This document shows positions 1 through 7,179 of a stretch of 9,167 nt of DNA, piece after piece. The stretch comes from an uncultured Succinatimonas sp. (GTDB lineage: Bacteria > Pseudomonadota > Gammaproteobacteria > Enterobacterales > Succinivibrionaceae). Within the stretch, counting starts at the first letter, position 1, and the number at the start of each line of letters is the position of its first letter. The position numbers were made by a program, and so were the translations under genes. The notes under the pieces are model-generated. The model had not been told where the DNA came from, made no database searches, and saw only the letters and a program-made list of their open reading frames with translations. The stretch is taken from assembly GCA_900548485.1 (NCBI GenBank), contig URKL01000061.1:1-9167 (forward strand), read 5' to 3'.

Positions 1-68
1 CGGACGATCGAGAAAAGTAATAAAGCTATTAAACTACACTCCATAAAAGCGAAACTATGTTTTATTTT

Positions 69-72
69 GGAG
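69..72 (+). promoter_or_regulatory. Ribosome binding site that fixes the psd start
   Basis: GGAG lies 6 bases before the ATG at 79. The reading frame is open leftward to base 1 with no stop, and a TTG at 67 is in frame, but that TTG overlaps this site. The ATG at 79 is therefore the best start. Confidence 0.75.
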
Positions 73-78
73 ATATAC

Positions 79-924
79 ATGACATTTACCTCTTTAATAC
101 TTAAAACTTTTGAGTATTTAACTCCTTTCTCCACTCTCACTTATCTTTCAGCTAAGCTTACAGATCGTGATCTTGGTCGTTTTACTCGTTATCTTATTGA
201 CAATTTTATTAAGACTTTTGATATCAATACTGACGAAATCTTAGAACAGGATCTATCTAAATATAGAACCTTTAATGAATTCTTTATTCGTAAATTAAAG
301 CCAGAACTCCGTCCTATAAATACCAATTGCAAAGCTTGTAGCCCTGTTGATGGTACTGTAGGTGAAGCAGGCTCTATTAGTTGTGGCAGACTTATTCAAG
401 CTAAAGGTCTTGATTATTCACTGTGTGCTCTATTAGGTGGAAATAAAGCCGATAGCAACTATTTTGAAGATGGAAATTTTGCAACTTTATATTTATCCCC
501 TGCAAATTACCATCGTATTCATATGCCAATTGATGGAACCTTGGTTAAAACTATTCATATTCCCGGCAAGCTTTTCCCTGTTGGTTCAAAAAATATTTCT
601 CATATGCCAGATCTATACACTGTTAATGAGAGATTAGTCTGTATTTTTGAAACAAAAATTGGTCAAGTAGCTATTGTTATGGTTGGAGCTGCTTTAGTTG
701 GAAGTATCAATACTGTATGGGGTGGTACTGTAGTTCGCCGTAAGGGTATTGAAGTTATCGATTACTCACAAGATGATCAATACATCTATAAACGCGGTGA
801 CGAAATTGGCCACTTTAAATATGGCAGTACCGTGATTGTCCTATGGGGAAAAAATAAAGGAGAGCTTCCTGAAGATCTTCAAGTTGGTACTCCTGTAAAA
901 TTTGGACGCTCATTGGTCCTTTAA
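79..924 (+). CDS. psd: Phosphatidylserine decarboxylase proenzyme
   Basis: Converts phosphatidylserine to phosphatidylethanolamine at the cytoplasmic face of the inner membrane, using a pyruvoyl group made by self-cleavage. The product is 281 residues. Seen in the sequence: the family stretch YRTFNEFFIRKLKPELRPI (about 62-80), SPVDGTVG with Asp91, YHRIHMP with His148, VGAALVGSINTVW, and the C-terminal GST with Ser250. By family knowledge, cleavage between Gly249 and Ser250 gives a large beta chain and a 32-residue alpha chain carrying the pyruvoyl group; Asp91, His148 and Ser250 match the E. coli triad. The N-terminus from ATG 79 aligns with the E. coli start. The long hydrophilic C-terminal tail of E. 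coli Psd (322 residues) is absent. The gene is AT-rich. No convincing promoter is visible in the 78 bases upstream and no strong terminator downstream. Identity is secure. Confidence 0.96.
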   Translation: MTFTSLILKTFEYLTPFSTLTYLSAKLTDRDLGRFTRYLIDNFIKTFDINTDEILEQDLSKYRTFNEFFIRKLKPELRPINTNCKACSPVDGTVGEAGSISCGRLIQAKGLDYSLCALLGGNKADSNYFEDGNFATLYLSPANYHRIHMPIDGTLVKTIHIPGKLFPVGSKNISHMPDLYTVNERLVCIFETKIGQVAIVMVGAALVGSINTVWGGTVVRRKGIEVIDYSQDDQYIYKRGDEIGHFKYGSTVIVLWGKNKGELPEDLQVGTPVKFGRSLVL

Positions 925-971
925 CTTATGAGAATAATCTCAAAAAAATTATAAATTTTCATAATAATATG

Positions 972-983
972 AGATCTAGATCT
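972..983. repeat. 12-bp perfect palindrome AGATCTAGATCT
   Basis: The two halves are identical 6-mers and the whole is self-complementary. It lies about 60 bases before the first TATAAT box upstream of frdA. It could be an operator or could be chance in AT-rich DNA. No regulator family is recognised for it. Confidence 0.35.
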
Positions 984-1034
984 GGTTTTACTGTCTTTTA
1001 GACGTTGTTCTAGAATTCTGGACACATTTTTTAT

Positions 1035-1102
1035 TATAATTTCAATGTTATAGATTTTTATTGCCAGCTAAAATAAAAATTTTTCTCATTTTCATTTATA
1101 AT
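1035..1102 (+). promoter_or_regulatory. Candidate frd operon promoter region with two -10 boxes
   Basis: Perfect TATAAT hexamers occur at 1035-1040 and 1097-1102. Neither has a recognisable -35 box at 15-19 bases, which is typical of activator-dependent promoters. E. coli frd is activated by FNR without oxygen. For the 1097 box, the 14-mer at 1061-1074, beginning TTG, would be centred near -41.5, the usual class II FNR position, but it matches only about half of TTGAT-N4-ATCAA. The promoter call is reasonable; the FNR call is speculative. Confidence 0.4.
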
Positions 1103-1124
1103 TACGTTGTTTTTTGCTTGCTGA

Positions 1125-1160
1125 CTTAAAACCTCTTGAATTGTGATGAGAGGTTTTAGG
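1125..1160 (+). promoter_or_regulatory. Leader hairpin just upstream of frdA
   Basis: Bases 1125-1136 pair with 1149-1160 in a 12-bp stem (CTTAAAACCTCT with AGAGGTTTTAGG, one G-U pair) around a 12-base loop. It ends 5 bases before the AGGAG of frdA. If the promoter is at 1097-1102, the hairpin is in the 5' leader and could affect translation, stability or early termination. It lacks the long T-run of a full intrinsic terminator. The in-frame GTG 1143 and ATG 1146 fall in its loop, which argues against their use as starts. Confidence 0.55.
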
Positions 1161-1165
1161 ATCTT

Positions 1166-1170
1166 AGGAG
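1166..1170 (+). promoter_or_regulatory. Ribosome binding site that fixes the frdA start
   Basis: AGGAG is 8 bases before the GTG at 1179. From this GTG the protein begins [15 protein letters not shown], which aligns with the E. coli FrdA start. The upstream in-frame GTG 1143 and ATG 1146 would add 12 residues not usual for the family and have no good ribosome site. Confidence 0.8.
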
Positions 1171-1178
1171 ATATTCAC

Positions 1179-2996
1179 GTGGAAAAATATCAATTTGATG
1201 TTGCAATCGTGGGTGCCGGCGGAACTGGTTTACGTGCAGCTATTGCTGTAGCCCAGGCTGATCCGAAACTGAAGGTTGCACTCATTTCCAAAGTCTACCC
1301 AATGCGTTCTCATACTGTAGCTGCCGAAGGTGGTGCTGCTGGTGTAGTTCGTGATGACGATTCATATCAAAAACATTTTGAAGATACCGTTGCTGGTGGT
1401 GACTGGTTATGCGAACAGGACGTTGTCGAGAAGTTCGTTCACCAGGCTCCTGAAGAGCTCTATCAGTTAGAGCACTGGGGCTGCCCTTGGAGCCGTAAGC
1501 CGAATGGTGACGTTAACGTTCGTCGTTTCGGTGGTATGAAGGTCCCGCGTACTTGGTTCGCCGCTGATAAGTCTGGCTTCCATATGTTGCACACCCTTTA
1601 TCAGACCTCTGTACAGTTCCCATCTATTCAGCGCTTTGATGAGCACTTTGTTCTCGACCTCCTTGAGGAAGATGGCATTTGCCGTGGTGTTGTCTGCTAT
1701 GACCTCCAAAATGGTGTTTTCCGTCAGATTAACGCCAAGTGCGTATTCTTAGCTACTGGTGGTGCTGGCCGTTGTTATCTCTTCAACACCAACGGTGGTA
1801 TTGTTACTGGTGACGGTATGGCTTTAGCCTTACGTCATGGTGTACCTCTCCGTGATATGGAATTCGTCCAATATCACCCGACTGGTTTATTAGGTTGCGG
1901 CTTGCTCATGACCGAAGGTTGCCGTGGTGAAGGTGGTGTTCTTTACAATAAGGATCACTATCGCTATTTACAGGATTACGGTTTAGGCCCTGAGACCCCA
2001 GTTGGTCAGCCTAAGAACAAGTACATGGAATTAGGTCCACGTGACCGTCTGTCCCAGGCTTTCTGGAACGAGTCTAAGAAAGGCCGTACCATTAAGTATC
2101 CTTTAGGTGAAGCAGTTCACCTCGATCTTACCCACTTAGGTGAGAAGTATCTCCACGAGCGTTTACCGCTCATTTGCGAATTAGCCATGACCTACTCTGG
2201 TGTAGATCCTGTTAAGGCTCCGGTACCAGTACGTCCTGTAGTTCACTACACTATGGGTGGTATTGAGACTAATGGCGATACCGCTACCCGTATGGAAGGT
2301 CTGTATGCTGGTGGTGAGTGTGCCTCCGTTGGTGTACATGGTGCTAACCGCTTAGGTTCTAACTCCTTAGTTGAGACCATCGTCTTCGGTAAGATTGGTG
2401 GTGACGCTATGGCTGAGCGTGCTCACAATGTCAAGGACTTCGACTCTAAGGAATTAGAGCGTCAGGCAGAAGCTGCTCAGGCTCGTGCTCTGTCCTTATT
2501 CGACATCAAGGGCACTGAATCTATGTCTAAGATCCGTCATGAGATGGGTACTTCTATGGAAGAAGGCGTCGGTATTTACCGTGAACAAGAGTCCATGCAG
2601 AAGACCATTGATACCTTAAAGGTATTGAAGCAGCGCTTAGCTAATGTTGGCGTAACTGATCGTGGTCGTGTATTCAACACCGAATGGATGAACCTCATCG
2701 AGTTAGGCTATACCTTAGACGTTGCCCAGTGTATGGTTCACTCTGCTATCAACCGTAAAGAGTCTCGTGGTTCTCATCAGCGTCTTGATGGTCCTAATGG
2801 TGCATACAAGCAGCGTGATGACGTCAATTTCTTAAAGCACTCCTTAGCATTCATGCAGAAGGATTCCGACGAGCCACGTATTGAGATGAGCTCGGTTAAG
2901 ATCACCACCTTCCAGCCTGCCAAGCGCGTTTACGGTGCTGAGGCTGAAGCTGCCGAAGCTGCCAAGAAAGCCAAAGCCCAGCAGGAGGCCAAATAA
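1179..2996 (+). CDS. frdA: Fumarate reductase flavoprotein subunit
   Basis: Catalytic subunit of quinol:fumarate reductase. It reduces fumarate to succinate at a covalently bound FAD on the cytoplasmic side of the membrane, the last step of fumarate respiration. The product is 605 residues from the GTG start (E. coli FrdA is 602). Visible motifs: the dinucleotide-binding GAGGTG at 12-17; SHTVAAEGG with His45, the FAD attachment residue; the HPTG segment; the catalytic TEGCRGEGG region; HYTMGGIE; and [10 protein letters not shown] in the FAD domain. The C-terminal helical domain includes [16 protein letters not shown] family sequence and ends in an Ala/Lys-rich tail. It resembles FrdA more than aerobic SdhA, and the frdBCD genes behind it confirm this. 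It is first in the operon, with only two bases before frdB. Codon choice is more biased and GC higher than in psd, suggesting strong expression. Confidence 0.97.
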   Translation: MEKYQFDVAIVGAGGTGLRAAIAVAQADPKLKVALISKVYPMRSHTVAAEGGAAGVVRDDDSYQKHFEDTVAGGDWLCEQDVVEKFVHQAPEELYQLEHWGCPWSRKPNGDVNVRRFGGMKVPRTWFAADKSGFHMLHTLYQTSVQFPSIQRFDEHFVLDLLEEDGICRGVVCYDLQNGVFRQINAKCVFLATGGAGRCYLFNTNGGIVTGDGMALALRHGVPLRDMEFVQYHPTGLLGCGLLMTEGCRGEGGVLYNKDHYRYLQDYGLGPETPVGQPKNKYMELGPRDRLSQAFWNESKKGRTIKYPLGEAVHLDLTHLGEKYLHERLPLICELAMTYSGVDPVKAPVPVRPVVHYTMGGIETNGDTATRMEGLYAGGECASVGVHGANRLGSNSLVETIVFGKIGGDAMAERAHNVKDFDSKELERQAEAAQARALSLFDIKGTESMSKIRHEMGTSMEEGVGIYREQESMQKTIDTLKVLKQRLANVGVTDRGRVFNTEWMNLIELGYTLDVAQCMVHSAINRKESRGSHQRLDGPNGAYKQRDDVNFLKHSLAFMQKDSDEPRIEMSSVKITTFQPAKRVYGAEAEAAEAAKKAKAQQEAK

Positions 2997-2998
2997 TA

Positions 2999-3748
2999 AT
3001 GAGTATTGAAACTAAGAATATGAAGATCACTGTTCTCCGCTACCGTCCTGAGCAGGACAAAGAGCCTTGGGAGCAGACCTTTGATGTTCCGTATCACCGT
3101 GAGACTTCTGTTCTCGAAGCTTTGTTCTACATCAAGGACAACTTTGAACCGAGCCTCTCTTTCCGTTGGTCTTGCCGTATGGCCGTTTGCGGCTCTTGCG
3201 GTATGATGGTTAATGGCGTTCCGCACTTAGCCTGCCAGACCTTCTTACGTGATTACGAAGGCAAGGATATGAAGATTGAGCCTTTGGCCAACTTCCCGAT
3301 TGAGCGTGACTTGGTTGTTGACCTCTCTGATCTTATTGAGAAGATTGAGCGCATCAAGCCTTACATCATTCCTGATGCTAAGAACGCCAATATGCCTTTA
3401 AATAAGAACTTTAAGCAGACCCCGATGCAGATGGAAGCTTACTTACAGTTTGCCCAGTGTATCAACTGTGGTTGTTGCTATGCAGCTTGCCCTCAGTACA
3501 AGCTCAATCCTAAGTTCATCGGTCCGGCTGCTTTGACCTTGTTATACCGTTACAATGTTGATAACCGTGATGCAGGTCAGACTCAGCGTGCTCCGTTCTT
3601 AAACGCAGAAGAAGGCGTCTGGAGCTGCACCTTCGTTGGTTACTGCTCTGAAGTTTGCCCGAAGAAGGTTGATCCATCTTCAGCAATTCAGTTAGGTAAG
3701 AAGATGTCTGCTACTGATTATGTATTTAAGATGATTAAACCGGAGTAA
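2999..3748 (+). CDS. frdB: Fumarate reductase iron-sulfur subunit
   Basis: Passes electrons from the membrane quinol site to the FAD of FrdA through three clusters. The product is 249 residues (E. coli about 244). All ligands are present: [2Fe-2S] Cys59, Cys64, Cys67 and Cys79 in the N-terminal ferredoxin fold; [4Fe-4S] Cys154, Cys157, Cys160 and Cys220; [3Fe-4S] Cys164, Cys210 and Cys216, assigned by the E. coli pattern. [11 protein letters not shown] and [16 protein letters not shown] are near-identical to E. coli FrdB. The start ATG is two bases after the frdA stop; its ribosome site AGGAGG (2983-2988) lies inside the end of frdA, 10 bases upstream, so the two genes are probably translated together. 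Confidence 0.97.
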   Translation: MSIETKNMKITVLRYRPEQDKEPWEQTFDVPYHRETSVLEALFYIKDNFEPSLSFRWSCRMAVCGSCGMMVNGVPHLACQTFLRDYEGKDMKIEPLANFPIERDLVVDLSDLIEKIERIKPYIIPDAKNANMPLNKNFKQTPMQMEAYLQFAQCINCGCCYAACPQYKLNPKFIGPAALTLLYRYNVDNRDAGQTQRAPFLNAEEGVWSCTFVGYCSEVCPKKVDPSSAIQLGKKMSATDYVFKMIKPE

Positions 3749-3751
3749 AAC

Positions 3752-4207
3752 ATGAGCGAACCTAAATCTTTTCGTAAGCCGTACAATCGCCCGGTTAAAA
3801 AAATGACTTGGTGGCTGGAGAATCCGTTCTTTATTTTCTATATGCTCCGTGAAGGCACTGCTGTATTAGCTCTCTTTGCGGTATTAGAGATCTTATTGGG
3901 CGTATTCATGTTCTCCATGTGCGATCTTAACACCACTGAAGCTACTGCTGAAACTGCTGCTCCTTACTTATGGTATGTAAACAGCTTCCTCGGCAATCCG
4001 CTTATCATTATCATCAATTTGCTTATTCTGGGTTCTCAGATTTTCCACGCTGTTACCTGGTTTAACTTGATGCCGAAGGCCGTACGTGTATTCATGAACA
4101 AGAACTCTACCGAGCTCTTACCTGAGTACGTCACCAAGATCGGTTTATATGGTGCCTTAGGTGGCGCTACCGTGGTGATTTTGATCTTCGCTTTTGCCTC
4201 TATGTAA
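3752..4207 (+). CDS. frdC: Fumarate reductase membrane anchor subunit C
   Basis: One of two small inner-membrane subunits that anchor FrdAB and form the menaquinol site. The product is 151 residues against 131 in E. coli. KPYNRP (9-14), TWW and FYMLREGTAV are conserved, including Glu34, equivalent to the quinone-site Glu29 of E. coli, and FHAVTWF with His99, equivalent to His82. Three membrane segments are expected, at about 37-56, 80-100 and 128-150. The loop between the first two is about 12 residues longer than in E. coli and rich in Thr, Ala and Glu (about 57-76). GGAG at 3742-3745 is 6 bases before the ATG, inside the end of frdB. Confidence 0.93.
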   Translation: MSEPKSFRKPYNRPVKKMTWWLENPFFIFYMLREGTAVLALFAVLEILLGVFMFSMCDLNTTEATAETAAPYLWYVNSFLGNPLIIIINLLILGSQIFHAVTWFNLMPKAVRVFMNKNSTELLPEYVTKIGLYGALGGATVVILIFAFASM

Positions 4208-4211
4208 GGAG
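4206..4211 (+). promoter_or_regulatory. Ribosome binding site that fixes the frdD start
   Basis: AAGGAG overlaps the frdC stop codon and is 6 bases before the ATG at 4218. This rules out the longer in-frame reading that would begin inside frdC at 4194. Confidence 0.8.
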
Positions 4212-4217
4212 TTACAA

Positions 4218-4598
4218 ATGGAGAAAAAATTCCTCCCTAGCCGTTCTGATGAACCGATGTACTGGTTGATGTTCGGTGCTGGCGGTATGGTTGCTGCTAT
4301 CGTATTACCGTCCATCTTAGTTGTCATGATTGTTGCCGGTCTTACCGGTGCTGATTTAACCTCTGGCATGCTCAACTATGAGCAGATCTCTGGCTTATTT
4401 GGCAACTGGTTCTTAAGCATCTGCTTGTTTGGTATCGTATTTTTGTTAAGCTTCTATGCTTTACACCGTATGCACCATTCATCTCATGACTTTGGTATTC
4501 ACAGCAAGGCTACTTGGTATATTGCCTATGGCGCTGCTGCTGTAATCTCATTTGTCAGCTTAGGTTTACAGTTCTTAGACTACTGCAAACTCTTCTAA
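4218..4598 (+). CDS. frdD: Fumarate reductase membrane anchor subunit D
   Basis: Second membrane anchor of quinol:fumarate reductase, pairing with FrdC in the inner membrane. The product is 126 residues (E. coli 119). The hallmark RSDEPMYWLMFGAGGM near the N-terminus and LHRMHHSSHD in the middle are both present. Three membrane segments are visible, at about 15-40, 65-85 and 100-122. It is the last gene of the operon, starts 10 bases after frdC ends, and is followed 23 bases later by a strong terminator, so frdABCD is a complete four-gene transcription unit. Confidence 0.94.
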   Translation: MEKKFLPSRSDEPMYWLMFGAGGMVAAIVLPSILVVMIVAGLTGADLTSGMLNYEQISGLFGNWFLSICLFGIVFLLSFYALHRMHHSSHDFGIHSKATWYIAYGAAAVISFVSLGLQFLDYCKLF

Positions 4599-4621
4599 TT
4601 AGAAGTTAAATAAGACTAAAT

Positions 4622-4650
4622 AAAACCGGACTTTATAAGTCCGGTTTTTT
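4622..4650 (+). terminator. Intrinsic terminator of the frd operon
   Basis: A perfect 12-bp stem, 4622-4633 with 4637-4648, has the GC core CCGGACTT/AAGTCCGG and a 3-base loop, and runs into six T residues at 4645-4650. It separates frdABCD from pykF. Confidence 0.93.
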
Positions 4651-4695
4651 ATTAATTGAGCTATTCTATTTTTATCTCCCTCGTCCTGATTTATC

Positions 4696-4723
4696 TTTAA
4701 ATTAGACCCTTTTCTGTTATAAT
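4696..4723 (+). promoter_or_regulatory. pykF promoter with extended -10
   Basis: TGTTATAAT at 4715-4723 is a perfect extended -10 (TGn before TATAAT). A weak -35, TTTAAA at 4696-4701, lies 16 bases upstream. The expected start near 4730 gives a leader of about 56 bases. A second TATAAT at 4732-4737 has no good -35 and is less likely. Confidence 0.65.
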
Positions 4724-4772
4724 TTACCCGATATAATTGACATACAACATTGTTATCCTTTCTCTCCGGACT

Positions 4773-4776
4773 GGAG
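4773..4776 (+). promoter_or_regulatory. Ribosome binding site that fixes the pykF start
   Basis: GGAG is 9 bases before the ATG at 4786, whose product begins [13 protein letters not shown] as in E. coli PykF. The frame stays open to a TTG at 4750, but those 12 codons would add residues not found in the family. Confidence 0.8.
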
Positions 4777-4785
4777 CCTGAGTAC

Positions 4786-6195
4786 ATGAAAAAAACAAAA
4801 ATGGTCTGTACTATCGGACCTAAATCTGAACAGCGGGAAGTATTAGAGTCATTATTAGATTCTGGAATGAACGTCATGCGTTTGAATTTCTCACATGGCG
4901 ATTATCAAGAACACGGTGGCCGTATCGATATCATAAACGATATCATGCAAAAGACAGGTAAAGTCTTTGCAGTATTGCTTGATACTAAGGGCCCTGAAAT
5001 TCGTACTTGCAAACTTCAAAATGGCGAGGATGTAAGTCTTAAAACTGGTGATGTCTTTACCTTATGTATTGACAGCTCCATCATCGGTGACAGTACTCGT
5101 GTTGCTGTAACCTATCCTGGTTTAGTCAACGACCTTCACAAAGGTGATATGGTACTTTTAGACGACGGTCTTATTGGTATGAGAGTCACTGAGGTTAAAG
5201 ATCAGAAAATTGTTTGTGAAGTTTTAAACAATGGTGTCTTAGGTGAGCATAAAGGTATCAACCTTCCTAATAGCCATATTTCAATGCCCTTTATGTCTGA
5301 AAAAGACAAGAGTGATCTGCTTTTTGGTATTGAGAAAAATGTTGATTTTATTGCAGCATCCTTTACCCGTAGCCGTCGCGATGTTTTAGATATTCGCGAG
5401 TTCTTAGACGCTAATGGTGGCGAAGAGATCAAGATCATCTGCAAGATCGAAAACCAAGAAGGCTTAGATAACTTCGAAGATATTTTAGCTACAGCTGACG
5501 GTATCATGGTTGCTCGTGGCGATATGGGTGTTGAAATCCCTGCTCAAGAAGTTATTTTTGCTCAGAAACACATCATCAAGCGTTGTAATGAAGTCGGTAA
5601 GATTGTAATCACTGCAACTCAGATGCTTGATTCTATGATCAAAAATCCACGTCCAACTCGTGCTGAGGCTGGTGACGTTGCCAATGCTGTTTTAGATGGC
5701 ACCGATGCAGTAATGCTCTCAGGTGAGTCTGCTAAGGGTAAATACCCACGTGAAGCTGTCTTAACTATGAGCAATATCTGTGTTCGCACCGATCGCGAAG
5801 TTCCTGCCCGTATTGAGCGTAATGTTAATGACCGCTTATCTGTTACCGATGCTGTTTGTTTAGCTGCTGTTGAGGCTACTGAAACCTTACACGCTCCGGT
5901 AATCGTAGTTGCTACCGAGCACGGTGGATCTGCTCGCGCTATTCGTAAATACTTCCCTACCGCTAATATTTTAGCTTTAACTCCTAATGCTCGTACTGCA
6001 AGACAGTTATGCTTAGTTCGCGGTGTAATTCCTAAGATTGTTGACAGAATCAGCTCTACTGATGAGTTCTTCCACTTAGGTAAAGAATTAGCCTTAAAGC
6101 TCAACTTAGCTCATGAAGGTCAGAAGATTGTTATGGTAAACGGTGCCCTAGTTCCGTCTGGTACCACCAATACTATGTCTGTACATTCTTTATAA
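4786..6195 (+). CDS. pykF: Pyruvate kinase, PykF type
   Basis: Converts phosphoenolpyruvate and ADP to pyruvate and ATP in the cytoplasm, the last step of glycolysis. The product is 469 residues (E. coli PykF 470) and colinear with it. Seen: [11 protein letters not shown] with Arg32, Asn34 and Ser36; [11 protein letters not shown]; the catalytic [10 protein letters not shown] with Lys220 and Glu222; [10 protein letters not shown] with Asp246 for the metal site; and [20 protein letters not shown]. The C-terminal domain includes [19 protein letters not shown] and ends [11 protein letters not shown], resembling the fructose-1,6-bisphosphate-regulated enzyme, so allosteric activation by that sugar is likely but inferred. 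It has its own promoter and terminator, so it is a single-gene unit downstream of frd. In a succinate producer it would compete with PEP carboxylation for the same substrate. Confidence 0.95.
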   Translation: MKKTKMVCTIGPKSEQREVLESLLDSGMNVMRLNFSHGDYQEHGGRIDIINDIMQKTGKVFAVLLDTKGPEIRTCKLQNGEDVSLKTGDVFTLCIDSSIIGDSTRVAVTYPGLVNDLHKGDMVLLDDGLIGMRVTEVKDQKIVCEVLNNGVLGEHKGINLPNSHISMPFMSEKDKSDLLFGIEKNVDFIAASFTRSRRDVLDIREFLDANGGEEIKIICKIENQEGLDNFEDILATADGIMVARGDMGVEIPAQEVIFAQKHIIKRCNEVGKIVITATQMLDSMIKNPRPTRAEAGDVANAVLDGTDAVMLSGESAKGKYPREAVLTMSNICVRTDREVPARIERNVNDRLSVTDAVCLAAVEATETLHAPVIVVATEHGGSARAIRKYFPTANILALTPNARTARQLCLVRGVIPKIVDRISSTDEFFHLGKELALKLNLAHEGQKIVMVNGALVPSGTTNTMSVHSL

Positions 6196-6213
6196 AATCA
6201 ATTTTGCTTGCGT

Positions 6214-6244
6214 AAAGGCCTGAAGAAATTCAGGCCTTTTGTTT
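6214..6244 (+). terminator. Intrinsic terminator of pykF
   Basis: An 11-bp perfect stem, AAAGGCCTGAA at 6214-6224 with 6229-6239, has a GAAA tetraloop and T residues at 6237-6240 and 6242-6244. It lies between convergent genes and starts 13 bases beyond the end of the minus-strand transporter, so it may also work weakly in reverse, though the reverse T-run is short. Confidence 0.9.
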
Positions 6245-6253
6245 AGAATAAGT

Positions 6254-7138
6254 CTAAATCCTTTCCTTTAGTGCATAGCGATAATTACGTAATGTTTGTA
6301 ATAAAACAGAAACTGCAATAAATAAAATACCTACATAAAAAACAAAATTTAATTCCTGATTTTCATTAAAAATAATCATTGCTAAAACAATGCTGTAAAT
6401 AGGTTCCAAATTTCCTGTTAAAGCCATCGAAAAGGCAGATACTCTTTTTACCACATAAAGCTGAATTAAATACATCACAGAAGTGCAAATGGTACCTAAA
6501 ATCAATAAATACAGCCAATCAAGCGTACTAGGTATAAAATCTTTAGTTCCATATAAAAATAGATAAAAAGGTAATAAAACTACTAAAAAAATTAAACCTC
6601 CTGCAAGTTGCCAAAATAATGTAGTCAGGTAATCATTAGATTGAGCAGAAATTTTCTTATTACAAATAAAAAAGCTAGTTGCCAAAAAAGCTGAGATTAA
6701 ACCAATAGCAATACCCAAACGATAACGACTATCGAAACCGAAAATAAACAAAATACCAACTATACTAATTACACTTAATAAAAGTTCTACTATAGAATAT
6801 TTTTTTCTAAAAATTATCGGTTCACAAACAGCCGCAAAAAAGCCCATAGTCGATAAAGTTGTAACGCCAATAGAAACATTGCTAAGTTTGATAGCTAAAT
6901 AAAAAGTCACCAAATGAGTCATTAGCAACGCTCCTATACCCATAGCTTTTATTTTTAAGATATTGCTTTGATTTTGCAAAAGGTGACAATAATACATAAA
7001 TATAGCGAAGGTACTAAAAGCAATCACCATACGCCATAAAACTAAGCTATAAGAATCAATCTCTATTAATCGCCCAAAGACTCCGGTAAATCCGGCTATA
7101 AAAACAGATAAATGCATTAGCAAAAAAATTTTTAACAT
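6254..7138 (-). CDS. EamA/DMT-family membrane transporter, copy 1
   Basis: A 294-residue, very hydrophobic protein with about ten predicted membrane helices in two halves (roughly 3-135 and 143-284), the layout of EamA-type drug/metabolite transporters of the inner membrane. The family commonly exports amino acids or other small metabolites; the substrate cannot be told here. Typical marks are the N-terminal FIAGFTGVFGR, the KLSNVSIGV helix, FGFDSRYRLGI at the middle, and NLEPIYSIVLAMIIF near the end. More than half of the residues match the neighbour at 7180-8055 by eye, so this is a tandem paralogue. It starts at ATG with only a weak AAGG upstream, 41 bases after the neighbour's stop, and probably shares its transcript. 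GC is low and there are no breaks in the frame. Confidence 0.85.
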   Translation of the reverse strand: MLKIFLLMHLSVFIAGFTGVFGRLIEIDSYSLVLWRMVIAFSTFAIFMYYCHLLQNQSNILKIKAMGIGALLMTHLVTFYLAIKLSNVSIGVTTLSTMGFFAAVCEPIIFRKKYSIVELLLSVISIVGILFIFGFDSRYRLGIAIGLISAFLATSFFICNKKISAQSNDYLTTLFWQLAGGLIFLVVLLPFYLFLYGTKDFIPSTLDWLYLLILGTICTSVMYLIQLYVVKRVSAFSMALTGNLEPIYSIVLAMIIFNENQELNFVFYVGILFIAVSVLLQTLRNYRYALKERI

Positions 7139-7179
7139 TTCTAAAGCCTTAAGTAAGCAATTTAAAGTTCTGTAAAATC

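Larger units (their letters stand above)
925..1178. other. Non-coding region between psd and frdA
   Basis: This 254-base AT-rich gap holds no plausible gene. It has a weak AT-rich hairpin after psd (GAGA at 930-933 with TCTC at 938-941, followed by A rather than T residues, so not a good terminator), a palindrome at 972-983, TATAAT boxes at 1035-1040 and 1097-1102, and a strong hairpin at 1125-1160. It most likely carries the regulated promoter and mRNA leader of the frd operon. Confidence 0.7.

Noticed and set aside
1..78. Psd frame open from base 1, possibly a longer protein or a fusion
   Set aside because: Translation of this stretch shows no family similarity, and a ribosome site with normal spacing precedes ATG 79, where the E. 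coli protein also begins.
930..958. Terminator after psd
   Set aside because: The stem is only 4-5 bp and is followed by A residues; the next AT-only hairpin is too weak to call.
1137..1150. Possible FNR or CRP site (TTGAATTGTGATGA)
   Set aside because: Only half-site similarity to either consensus. It lies in the hairpin loop downstream of the likely transcription start.
2930..3226. Minus-strand open frame across the frdA-frdB boundary
   Set aside because: Antisense to two conserved genes and without its own signals.
1179..3748. Succinate dehydrogenase rather than fumarate reductase
   Set aside because: Sequence blocks match FrdA and FrdB closely, and the anchors carry the FrdC and FrdD hallmarks (MLREGTAV; RSDEP, LHRMHH) rather than those of SdhC/SdhD.
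4737..4742. Perfect TTGACA before pykF
   Set aside because: No -10 box lies 15-19 bases downstream (the region is TC-rich), so the extended -10 at 4715-4723 is the better promoter.
4599..4877. Minus-strand open frame of 92 codons across the frdD-pykF gap
   Set aside because: It runs through the frd terminator, the pykF promoter and the start of pykF. It has no ribosome site or recognisable protein features.
5619..6104. Minus-strand open frame of 161 codons inside pykF
   Set aside because: It lies wholly antisense to a well-conserved gene, has Ser/Ala/Thr-rich low-complexity content and no family motif; a shadow of pykF codon bias.
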